A stretch of 64,000 bases of DNA from positions 15,140,060 through 15,204,059 of the forward strand of contig CM055823.1 of the NCBI GenBank assembly GCA_029582265.1, given 5' to 3'. How positions within the stretch are numbered: position 1 is the stretch's first letter; every line of letters starts with the position of its first letter. The position numbers were made by a program, and so were the translations under genes. This DNA is from Zoroaster sp. YZ-2022. Taxonomy: Eukaryota; Echinodermata; Asteroidea; Forcipulatida; Zoroasteridae. Of this stretch, positions 54,513-64,000 are shown one piece after another. The notes beneath the pieces were generated by a model. The model was not told the origin of the DNA. It saw only the letters and a program-made list of their open reading frames with translations, and did not search any database.

Positions 54513-55219
54513 TCAACATGCTTCATGTGTAATGTCTTTGTCTTATTGATAGCTTCCAATTCTTCAGATGATGATGCTGTCTGTTTCTGCTCTTTCAGAT
54601 TAGTACACACAGTGCACTTAGTGAAAGTGCTCACCTTTATGAATATAAAAAACAAACATTATTGATCAAAGAATAGAGATGTGATGAAAATAGTTATATG
54701 AGGTGATCCCTAATGTGGTGTAATTTATTCAGGGATTACAGGGGCGTGTTTACAAGTACACTTGTGAAAATATTGATAATTGTGAATAGCCCCGAAGGGG
54801 ATGGTTGTAAGGGGACAGTTGATAATGAAATAGTTGATGGTTCCTAAGGGGATAGTACTTTCATAGTATTTTTGTGTTCGTCTGATGTAATAATACAAAA
54901 TCATTAACTCAAATAACAACTGATGGATCAAACAAAAAATATTAAATTCAAGAAGAAAAAATAATCATGATTCTCGTCAGCTTACCTTTCCAAGTACAAA
55001 GTCAGGAAGTCTTCGGTGCAGAATTTTTGTGAAATGCCCATAGCAAATCAGGTCATCTAAACCTCTCGCTCTGAAATCCTTCTGCATACGGTCATAGAGG
55101 ATTTTAAAGTTATACGCTGGTAGTACATAGATCTTGTTGTTGTGTGGCATATAATCTCCGACCCTCTCAAGGAAAAACTTCATCCAAGCTACTGCTTCTG
55201 TTGTTTTTCTCTTGTATGA
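54513..55219 (-). CDS. Two-exon conserved fragment, transposon-like unknown
   Basis: Exon A from about 55219 to 54986 (donor GTAAGC) encodes AVAWMKFFLERVGDYMP, IYVLPAYNFKILYDRM and HFTKILHRRLPDFVLGK. Exon B from 54635 (acceptor ATAAAG) in phase 0 to about 54513 (donor GTAAGT) encodes FTKCTVCTNLKEQK and ELEAINKTKTLHMKHV. The pattern 'W...F....GD..P....LP....+Y..M..DF...F.K....LPD...' followed by 'F.KC..C..L' is one I recall from multi-copy, transposon-like invertebrate proteins. Function unknown; further exons not found. Confidence 0.5.
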
Positions 55220-55586
55220 TATCATAAATTGGTTAAATGATTGTATTTTGAACATTCACTCGAATAATATTCACTGCTTACAACTGGACTCGGGTAAAAC
55301 CAACCACTCAAGGTGATACCCGGACCAAGTTCGCATTCAAAATAGAACAGTCTGGGCATCACCATGTAAAATAATGTGTAAAAAAGATATTTTAACACGG
55401 CACACATCGTAGCTCTTAGGTCTAGTATTAGTAAGACTAAGAGACATAACCAAGACAAGAGCTACGATTATCCCAGCTAACAATAACATGTTATGAGCCG
55501 AGTTGCTAAAAATATGAGAATTGTAGGCCTAGTACTTAGTAGTACATTTTTGGAAACATATACTAGATAATTGTTCACATTCGTGC

Positions 55587-55698
55587 CCGGTTCATACTTC
55601 ATGCGAATGCGAATCAAATTTCTGTGACGTCGACAATCTCGACGCTCTGTTTTCATTCGCTTCGTTTTCGCATTCGCGGCAAGTATGAATCGGCCTCA
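55587..55698. mobile_element. Small fold-back MITE (~110 bp)
   Basis: GCCCGGTTCATACTTCATGC at 55588 and the inverse of GGCCGATTCATACTTGCC near 55690 form imperfect inverted ends, both followed inward by GCGAATGCGAA. Flanking duplication not resolved. Confidence 0.65.
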
Positions 55699-55894
55699 AC
55701 AGTATTGACATTATAATTATATTCATACTTTAGACCAGATACAAAAGATGTCTTGGCTTGGTGGAGTTTGTATTTTCAGACACCTTGTACACGGCACAGT
55801 ACTACATCACAGCCGTTCCACCCCCCATAGCCACAATGTTAAAAACTTTTCTGAATTCGTTGGCGCAGCATTTACCTACTCCAGTGCGCCCTCT

Positions 55895-55935
55895 ATCACG
55901 ACGTCACGTATCCCGGTAAAATCCAAAATGGCGTC
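55895..55935. promoter_or_regulatory. CRE half palindrome plus AAAATGGCG (YY1-like)
   Basis: CACGACGTCACGTATCC (about 55897) and CCAAAATGGCGTCC (55923) lie 12 bases apart in a CpG-richer patch. Such pairs mark TATA-less promoters and 5' UTRs in animals. The direction is not known: the minus-strand fragment at 55219 or a plus-strand gene could be served. Confidence 0.35.
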
Positions 55936-55949
55936 CAACATTTGTCGTT

Positions 55950-58145
55950 AGAAAAATCGTCAAAAAACCAACAAAGTTTTGTTTTATTAAAAGATTGATG
56001 TATAGAAAACGTTTTGAATAAAAACCGAGTGTAGATTATTGTTGATCTCAACTTTTATGCGTATTAACTAGATAAAATAGGTTGAGGAATTCTTGAAAAT
56101 TAGCTAGTTTTCTACATTGTGTGTGTGACAAAATTCGTCGTAGTTTACTTACACAATCGAAATACATGTATAGCTATCCTAAAACTACCATTTATAGAAA
56201 TACAACAATTTCCCCAAAAATGTGTCTTTCAATTTTTGAAAATAATTACTATTCCCACATAAAACCGAGTTATGAAGCCAGCGAGAGTTTTTGTAAAAAG
56301 GGGCGGTGAAGTGGTGGCATTTCACGTAATTACTAGTAATAGTCGTCTGCATGCAGTCGTGTAGTATACGTACGTTGTGCATACATTTAACAGTGTGTCT
56401 GTACACGTTGTGCATACAGTACACACGCTCATTGTTTACACGTACTCCGTGCTGCGCGCAATCTGTGTGGCGCGAGAATTGAATGTAAATTATGAGCAAA
56501 TAAATTATTTATATGTATTGCGCAATGCATACATACATAGGGGTCAAAGCACTGAAGTGAGGACAGTTTTCACATGTTGTTTCGTGCATACCTTGCAAGC
56601 AAACTGGGACAATCCTCAGTTTTCTTTTACATGATGTAGGTCAGGTTGTGTGTGTATGGATGTAGTTTACACCTCCAAAGTGAGGACATGTATAACATAT
56701 CTGACAAGCAAGCAAACTGGGACAGTCCTCTATGTTCACCTCCCATAATACTGAGAACATAATCCTTGATGTCCATCCCTCTGACAAACAAGCAAACAAG
56801 CAAACAATCATACCAAGTGGCACAGTATTTATTAAAAAAGAAAAACAAACAAACCTATTTAAAAGAAATGGAGATTCACACTGCTTTGGAAGAATCATAG
56901 GCCTACTTGCTGCAAATGTGTAATGTCACCATTCGCTTTGCAGTTGCTGTTGCTTTAAATATGAACAGGCCATTATGTGTATACACTTATCAATCTCAAC
57001 TGTAGCATGTGATCTTTTATGAAATAAATCATGGATGAATGAGTGATGAACAATAGAGCGTTACAGCCTACCCTTGATTGACTGTTGATACATGTATTTC
57101 TATCTCACTCAATTTATTGCACCATTGCAAGACCCCTACCCCAAAAACATTGACAAATAGATTCACTAAACACTTTTTGTGGGAATTATTTTAAAACGCT
57201 ACTAATCAGTTTTTGTAATTTGGTAATAATAATAATAGTAATGTGGGTTTTTAATGTGCACCCTACCAAGGTACTCAAGGTGAATGAAGATGTAGCTAAA
57301 ATTATCCACTACATTTTTTTGAACGTAAAGCCAAAGAACCAACAAAAATCCAGATTTAAATAATGTACCACTCATACCATACTGTTTCAACATTCAAATC
57401 CACTTGCACTTTATTTGGGAAAAGTACTGACCATGTCTGAAATGACAAATGCATACAATTATCGTTTTGTTTTAACTTCTGAAAAATTAATAATCTTTTA
57501 AAGAGTTTTATAGACCTTAAACCGTAACATGCCTGATGCAAATGTTATGCATACATTTCAAGTTAAAGTTATAATCTAAGATTTGTCTTAAAAATACGTT
57601 TCAAGCTTAATTTACAGGATTAAAAAAAACGAAACAAAAACAAAACAAAACATTTAAAAAACTCAGGTGTTTGTATGTAACATTACAGGGATGATGCAGT
57701 TAAGGGGGGTGACTGACTGAACATCTCTCCAAAATAAGTGGGGGTGTTGCTATGGTAACAGAAGCATGCTCTTTGTGGTGTATCCTGAAATTCAGACAAG
57801 CCCTCGCCAATTTAGTCATTAGCACCCCCCTCCTTGGGGTGGTCCTTGGGGAAAAAAGGATCCCACAATTCAAATATTTTACTGCCATTCCTAAAAGATA
57901 ATGGTACCATGCAGACAAAACTGTGTCATTCCTCAGAATATTCAGGCAATTAGAATGTGAAGTATGTCACATATTACAAGGCAGCGGGATGGGCAAGTAT
58001 TCCAGTAAGGCAGTTCCATTGTTGTGGATAGTCACAACCCTTGATAAAACAACACAAGTTTATAGAGGACCAACATGTACATATTATACTTGAACGAGAA
58101 CAATTTCAACAAGAGTAGTGTGTATTAATGGCAACTTGTTTTGAA
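55950..58145. other. No supported gene; minor repeats
   Basis: A ~145-base imperfect tandem duplication (GTGAGGACA and CAAGCAAACTGGGACA..TCCTC at about 56555-56735) and a SINE-tail-like piece with (TAA)n near 57225-57290 are visible. No exon could be supported. Confidence 0.45.
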
Positions 58146-58149
58146 AAGA

Positions 58150-58930
58150 TTACCCCCCCCCCGCCCGCCCAAATACTTTACAATTAACAATGTTAATGGT
58201 ACATGCATGTACTGCTTTTAAATTGAAAAGCACCAACCTAATTTAGTTATAGCTCCACAAATGTGACCTGGACCTTAAAACCCAGACAAAGTCGCAACCC
58301 TACGATTCCTGGAAACATTTTCAGTAAATTTGTGTTTCAATTATGGATCTAACCGTTCCTGAAAAAACAAATCTAATCGGTTCATAGAAAACATTGGAGA
58401 ATGTGAGAGAATTGGAGAATGTGAAAATATCAAAAACTCAAAATTGCAACTTTATCTTGGTTTTATGGTGACGAGTCACAAAATGGTAGATTAATAAGCC
58501 ACCCAAAATACACACGAACATGAAGAGGATGATAATTGCTGCTACCTGAAATGTGAACATGGCCAGCAATATCTGTCCAAATATGTGTCAGCTTATGTTG
58601 GGGTACTGCATGTGCATGTAGGAGCCGTATCCAAACAGCTACCAAAATGCCTCAGATCAAATTACATAAATGGTACATATATTCAAAAGTCCTTATATTT
58701 TTTAAAGATTACCCCCCCCCCCCATCCTTTACCATTAACAAAACTTAAAAGTACATAACCTAACTTATTTATGGCTCAAAATACACACGGACATGAAGAG
58801 GATGATAACTGCTGCTACCAGAAATGTGATGTCTCTCCTATTTTTCTGAACATGGCCGGCAATACTTGTCCAAACAGGTATCAGCTTATGTTGCGGTACA
58901 GTGTATGTAGGAGCTGTAGCCTTGGGCAGT
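58150..58930. repeat. Tandem duplication, two ~130-250-bp blocks
   Basis: A C-run followed by ATACTTTACAATTAACA-like sequence (58150 and 58712) and a block with ACACACG.ACATGAAGAGGATG and GGCCGGCAATAC/GGCCAGCAATAT (about 58508-58625 and 58783-58920) occur twice in the same order. The second copy contains the tail of the membrane protein gene. Confidence 0.7.
58463..58645 (-). pseudogene. Decayed copy of the adjacent membrane protein gene
   Basis: On the minus strand VPQHKLTHIWTDIAGHV parallels the neighbouring gene's VPQHKLIPVWTSIAGHV. The following membrane segment is out of frame and the linker of ~17 bases before it is missing. It has no N-terminal half. Confidence 0.5.
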
Positions 58931-59016
58931 GGCATTGGACTGAATCGATGGCAGGGTGGAGGTTGTGGCTTCTTTGAAGTGGGCCTTGCTTGACACAGAC
59001 GCCAAGATCTAGCCAT
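58765..59016 (-). CDS. Small tail-anchored membrane protein (83 aa), unknown
   Basis: ATG at 59016 (MARSWRLCQARPTSKKPQPP) to TAA at 58765. The N-terminal two thirds is basic and proline-rich. Near the C-terminus one strong hydrophobic helix (TFLVAAVIILFMSVCIL, about 58825-58777) is followed by only four residues (SHK and stop), i.e. a tail-anchor topology. The upstream 100 bases have GCGCGC and GGCCG strings. Composition, an intact frame and a decayed tandem copy suggest a real gene. I do not recognise the family. Confidence 0.5.
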   Translation of the reverse strand: MARSWRLCQARPTSKKPQPPPCHRFSPMPLPKATAPTYTVPQHKLIPVWTSIAGHVQKNRRDITFLVAAVIILFMSVCILSHK

Positions 59017-59289
59017 AGTTAGTTGGCTCTGCCCTACACGGCCGTTCCACAATAATAAAATGTGCGCGCCCTCAGTGTTCACGTTGCGTCCAATGTATTC
59101 TTATACAATAACGCGCGCGGAACTTTGGCTACTCTATGTTTACGCAAGATAAAGGTCAAATTTACTATTTGCATATCTCGTTTTTCCTGAATTTTCATTG
59201 GTCGGACAAGTATTTTGAATAAAAACAATGGTAACTGTCATGAATATTGATTTATTTAACACTTTTATGGATCGCGGAGGTCAATCATC

Positions 59290-59583
59290 AAGATCTTCAT
59301 GTACAGAGACAGTTTCCCTGAATCCAGCATCACTCCCAAGATGCACTTATTGGAGAACCACGCTGTAGAACAGCTGACCAGGTTTGGTGTTGGATTTGGC
59401 CTTCTAAACGAGCAGGGGGGAGAGCTGATACACACTGAATTCAACAGGACAGGTCGTGTGGTACAGGGAATGCGGTACGACTTACAGCGTCTGATGACAA
59501 TAATGCGACGTCACCACTTGTCAACTACTCCAGAAGTACAAGCAAAAGTGATCACCTGTGGAAAAAGAAATAAAAAAGAATAA
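59290..59583 (+). CDS. Transposon-type C-terminal domain fragment
   Basis: Open from about 59290 to TAA at 59583. Motifs: SSITPKMHLLENHAVEQL, GVGFGLLNEQGGELIHTEFN and RRHHLSTTPEV, ending in a basic CGKRNKKE. The order 'TPK.H.LE.H ... GFG...EQG.E.IH..FN' is shared by many multi-copy invertebrate proteins that I take to be transposon-derived. The N-terminal catalytic part is not in the window. The first in-frame ATG is at 59299. Confidence 0.5.
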   Translation, partial: KIFMYRDSFPESSITPKMHLLENHAVEQLTRFGVGFGLLNEQGGELIHTEFNRTGRVVQGMRYDLQRLMTIMRRHHLSTTPEVQAKVITCGKRNKKE

Positions 59584-61740
59584 CACAAATATTTATTAGG
59601 GCAAGGAAGTTCTGGCTTTAGTTTGGACATGGCATATGTGTACAAGAAAAGTTTTTTTTTTTTTTAACACAGGTCACCTGTAATTCTCTTGAACATGTTT
59701 TGGAATGTGTGCAATATCCGACCGCCACTTTTTTACTCTTTATACCAAAAACCAAAGTATAATACCTCATCAGTTAAGACTAAGTCTATAGTCTGCATTT
59801 TTTTAATATAGAGATTGAAAAGTGGTACGGTCGTATACTGCACTCAACAGCATGATCGATAATAATTTTTGAAGTTATTGAAAGTATAATTTAGGGAGCC
59901 TGCGTATGTGTACATGTACAATGTAGATGTGCAGTCACTCACCTCCACATGTCATAAGCTTATTCAACCACTGACAGGGTTGGGTTGTTGATCTGTCTTG
60001 CAGTTGCTGTGTTATTTGAGAAGATGGAACAAGAATCTAAAATAATTAGCATCCAACATGTCCACATTAAAAATCATGTCTGTCATCGCAACCACGTTCA
60101 GATTTGGGCTCATAGTCTCAGGATACTTCTCGATTTTCTTTTTCTTTTCAACATTTTACATTCTACCCAAGCCTTTGGAAGACCACTCTTGTTGTGTGTG
60201 ACAATGACGGTGCAATTATAGCAATTTAAAATGTGGAAAAACTAAGTTTTAAAATGTTGAAACGAAATAATAAAATCAACATTTTTCTTTTGCATGATTC
60301 CGTCGTTGCTCTTAGTCTTAGGTCCATTAAGGAGAAGGGACGTGACCAAGAACCGTGCACCCAAGAGAGCTACTGAATTAATTAATATAACTTAGTATAA
60401 CACTACAGACTAGGTTCAGGGAACGTTATTCCAATTTCTAACAGCTAATCGGTGCCTTTTTTTCTTCTCTTTTTACAATAGAGGGCCTAGAGTACATACA
60501 AATTTTAAAGAAATGTAATTGTAAAATAAATTATAATAATCTAAAACAGTTAATGAGGCGAGCTTTTTCATTCAAAGATTGTCATGTAAATCCCCGCCAG
60601 TGACCATACATACTTTGCTACAGTACAACGTCAATACCAATGTACTGTACAAACATACGATTACATATACAATAATTTATTTCCACATCGTTGAAAAAAT
60701 AGCAAGATACAATCTGAAATATCACAAAAACATCCCGCTGTCTTTGCAACCTTGTTTCATCTCCATGATTGTCTTGAAAATATGCTTCTTCTCAACTGAT
60801 GTCCTGCGATTTTTTGGAGGAAAACTCAATATTTCATGATAATGCATGTTTTTAGCTCGTCAATCACATACCATCCTTGCGCTAAACGACAAACACAGGC
60901 TGCTCTGTTCACGTGTATCACAACCCCTCTCATGAATAAAAAATTTCATTACTCTCGACAGGATTTTACTATCGGTACTTCACAACAAAAAAGAAGTGAA
61001 TATTTACCAATGCGTTTGAAGTCTTCAGGTGATAAGGCCCTGGCGTGGTTTATCGCAAAGTGTGTGTCGGCAAATTTGAGGAAAATATACTCAAATTTTG
61101 ACCCGATTTCAAGCCTGCTTCTCACGAATGAAAGTTCTTTGTGACGTTGCAGTGAATATCATCGTATGACATTATTCTGGATTATTCTGCGGGGTTCTAC
61201 ATCGTTAGGGTCAGAGACTGACTTTGAATCTGTTGGGATAGCAGACGAAAGGTAACACTTTCCTCAATCCATGTTATGCACATCACAAGTGCCACACCCC
61301 CACAATAGAAATGGAAGTACAAAACATGTACTTCAACATGTATGGTAATGATAAACAGCATTAAAACATGGCATACTTTGGTAGTTTTTACCCTGGCAAC
61401 ATTTTGTGAACGTGGTTTACCAACAAAAAGCTTTTCCGTGCTGTTTGCCGTTCAACATGGTATGCTTCTTCAATACCTCACATCAAGGCTTCCAGCAACT
61501 CGGACCGGCACCAATCGGTAGATCAGCCTTTCTACTGCCCTGTAACTCAAAAAGGAAAGTATAACGATTATCAGCACCAGTATGCATCGTTTTTATTTTT
61601 TTATGTCCCTTTGACTTAAAATGAATAAGGGAATTGCTTTCGATACAGGACAATTTTGCAGAAGGCATACAGGACAAGGAGAGACAACCGAACGTCACGG
61701 TCCTCGCGCAATAACACGCTATCCTGTCCTGATTTAAGCT
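59584..61740. other. No supported gene
   Basis: AT-rich; poly-T tract near 59650. A plus-strand 102-codon frame at 60836-61144 has no recognisable features. Confidence 0.4.
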
Positions 61741-61774
61741 GTTGCCTCGAGGACTTTGTGAGACGCGTGGTGGC

Positions 61775-61917
61775 TGATCACGTGATCAGTGACAGTGTGT
61801 GCAAACGCCCTCAATCGATCGCGATCAACATGGCGAATCTACACAGAGAGTTAGAGACACCCTTGTCAGTTCATATTTCATGCGACATTTTGGACGATAG
61901 AAGAGTCGTATGTTCTG
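61775..61917 (+). promoter_or_regulatory. E-box palindrome and candidate first exon
   Basis: TGATCACGTGATCA (61775-61788) is a perfect 14-bp palindrome centred on the E-box CACGTG. CGATCGCGATC and AACATGGCGAATC follow within 50 bases. The ATG at 61830 begins MANLHRELETPLSVH, and a GTATGT donor occurs at about 61906. It may be the promoter and first exon of the Harbinger-like gene at 62739, but the intron phase does not match directly. Confidence 0.4.
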
Positions 61918-62738
61918 TATGACATCACGCATGCACTGAGTAACTTCTGATTTCCAGTATGAAAATGACGGCTATTACAGATTTGAAACAACAACTCTGT
62001 AATGATGACGAATGCAACAGCATTTCGGGTAGAAAGTTGAAAGCTACTAACTATAACTAAATAGTATTACTACGGGGCCTACTACATACCATGTCATGCG
62101 GCAAAAGGGACTCTACTCGGTCATTGTAATTAAAGTTGGTAGTCTTTTCACATCCCCATACAAAACACATGTAGTAGATTGAAGTCTGGTGCACTTATTC
62201 CAATACACCATAAAACAATTCATGTAATGGGAGTAGGAGGTCATTATAAGCATCGACCTCATACATACGTAGGAGAAAAGCTAACGATACATACATAACC
62301 TTAAGGGTAGATTAGATATGCATTGATAAACTAAGCTACTACATGTACAAAGTTTGCACACACACACATTTACAGCCTGTTACACACAGTTCAAGTTCAA
62401 GTTAAAGTCAGTTTTATACTTAATCTAGTTTAAGTCTTCAGTTTTAAGTCTTAAATGTTAGTAACATTGCCAGCCCTAATCTTGTGTCTTATGAGTATGC
62501 CTTAACTGTTTTTTATCTTGTATTGTTTCTTAATTTTAATGGATTTTATAATCATGTTAGAGTGTATATAATTCAGTTTGTTTTTCTTTTTCTTGCATCC
62601 AAATTATACTCTAAAAGATTTAGAGTCTGTAATTTGAAAAAAAATATTTAGTTTATATGTTTTTGGAATGGTTGGACTTCAATTAATCATGTGTACAACA
62701 AACAAGTTACATGTCCATGTAAATTTTTCATTCTTCAA

Positions 62739-63610
62739 CAGATTCCAGAAAGATGACATCTATCGGCTCAAACATGCTATGGGGTTCCCACAGACAGTCA
62801 CGTTTGAGAATGGGGTGGACGGACTGAAGCACTCTGCGTCACCTGCAACGGTACGAATACTGTGCAGGTATGGAGACCTCGTCAAGGATTATGGTCGGCT
62901 ACAAAATTCCACCCAGCTGATCTTTAAGTAGATGACCAATGTTATATATCAAGGTCACCAACACTTGGTCGTGTCACTTGACCAGCACTGGTTATCGCCA
63001 CAACACCTCAAGATTTTTGCAGATACCCCACAGGAAGGGTGCTGCCTGGACAACCTGTTGGGGCTTCGTGGATGGTACCGTTCGCCCAATATGCAGGCCG
63101 GGTCAGCCAGGAGGTCATGTATAGCTGGCCACAAGAGGACCACGCCTGGTTCCAGTCCCTGACAGCCCCAAATGGTCTGATCGCTCACCCTCTACGGACC
63201 TGTGGAAGGACGGGCATGATGCATAACATTCTGCGGGAATCAGGGCCTGACCGAGCTGGAGGAATCATGATCAGGATGGAACATGTTATGCATTTATGGT
63301 GATTCGGCCACCCCTTGCGCCCACAGTTGAAAGCACCTTTCCCACGGTTAACATCACCAGAGACCAGGAAGCATTCAACGCAGCTATGTCTAAAGTGCGC
63401 ATCAGTGTGGAGTGGTGGTTGGGGATATTTGAATTATTTCCGTTCACGGACTCACAAAAGTCACAGAAGGTGCCCTTGAGCGCATGTGGAAAGTATGTAT
63501 GTGGTTTCCGGACTTTTGACCAACGCTCCACACGTGTGTCTGGAACAATACATCCATCCTATTTTGAACTCACGGACCTTCGCTCTTCTTGGAAGAATAC
63601 TTTCAGTAAT
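62739..63610 (+). pseudogene. Harbinger-like (HARBI1-type) transposase, degenerate
   Basis: After an acceptor ATTCTTCAACAG the sequence reads FQKDDIYRLKHAMGFP and CRYGDLVKDYGRLQNSTQL, then a TAG (62929), LVVSLDQHWLSPQHL, CWGFVDGTVRPICRPG (first D, about 63073), FQSLTAPNGLIAHP, HNILRESG where the family has HD (second D replaced by N, about 63220), and QEAFNAAMSKVRISVEWWLG with the final E (about 63408). Frames change near 63030, 63115 and 63298. It is distinct from the complete Harbinger at 20743. Confidence 0.75.
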
Positions 63611-63699
63611 GTCATTTTAGTAGTAAGTGGGCTAGTAATTAGCATTATGCAAAAACGATTTTGGGGTCACACAAAATTGGAGGTCACCTATTGATATGA

Positions 63700-64000
63700 T
63701 TATGAGTCAAGGTGTAGTATACATTTGAGATAATAAAACAAGGTCTTACTCTATTGGGAATATGATTTTAAAAGTGTCCTTTTTATTTTTGTTTTGTTTC
63801 TACTGCATATGGTTTCATTTTTATTACTATGTATTTACTTAAAAGCAACAAGCAACCCGAAAGATATCCCAGGGCATGGCAACAAAAAAATAGCCGGATT
63901 TAAGATGTCACCCTAGCCACAAGAAGCTCTAGTCTTGGGTCCTGTCCCAAATGTCACTTTGCAATTGGAATCAATCTCACCGTTTTATAAATTTGCTGTT
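63700..64000. other. No supported feature to window end
   Basis: AT-rich sequence without coding or structured signal. Confidence 0.4.

Noticed and set aside
55748..55951. 67-codon frame starting MSWLGG
   Set aside because: No homology-like motif or splice context; lies in a promoter-like patch.

Overview
This is a eukaryotic, probably marine invertebrate, genomic window. Coding exons are short and bounded by GT..AG introns, there is a tRNA-derived SINE with an (ATT)n tail, and almost every recognisable gene belongs to a transposable element (TE). The mixture of Tx1/L1-like and CR1/L2-like LINEs, Ty1/copia, BEL/Pao, Polinton/Maverick, Helentron, piggyBac, PIF/Harbinger, hAT and TNP2/CACTA-like genes, together with frequent catgtacatgta strings and AT-rich introns, fits a deuterostome such as an echinoderm, hemichordate or amphioxus. 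That species guess is inference only. One 500-N gap (51878-52377) is a scaffold placeholder.

Layout. 1-2.9 kb: AT-rich sequence with a possible short LTR and an inverted repeat. 2.9-8.0 kb: a decayed Tx1/L1-like LINE on the minus strand (ORF1 plus ORF2). 8.4-26.3 kb: a multi-exon minus-strand gene with a SAM-like N-terminus that later insertions have torn apart. A piggyBac (8653-15580) carries a nested Polinton relic, a hammerhead-like end, a CR1 LINE with its own Harbinger MITE, and a SINE. A hAT MITE (15728-15912) interrupts the last exon. A complete GC-rich two-gene PIF/Harbinger (20743-25531) interrupts the second exon. A TNP2/CACTA-like transposase (18184-20406) lies inside the same gene. 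26.6-29.7 kb: a DUF6589 gene fragment, an array of six palindromes next to a promoter-like region, and a small start-codon exon. 30.4-43.0 kb: a region bounded by inverted AGGTGTTCGG ends, holding a minisatellite and the 3' part of a Helentron helicase-endonuclease gene, with a very young complete copia element inside it (34058-38696). 43.6-51.5 kb: a 5'-truncated BEL/Pao element whose integrase is split by a 4.5-kb, internally deleted Polinton with 1-kb terminal inverted repeats and an exact 6-bp target duplication. 52.4-64 kb: LINE and piggyBac fragments, a two-exon conserved fragment, MITEs, a small tail-anchored membrane protein gene with a decayed copy, a transposon-type C-terminal fragment and a degenerate Harbinger-like transposase.

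The insertion order is legible. In four cases (Harbinger in exon 2, hAT MITE in the last exon, Harbinger MITE in the CR1 LINE, Polinton in BEL integrase) removing the element plus one target-duplication copy restores an open reading frame, which independently confirms the boundaries. Many frameshifts in otherwise good genes are single-base changes in homopolymers, including six or so in a copia whose LTRs differ at only one of 246 positions. Part of the apparent decay may therefore be uncorrected sequencing error.
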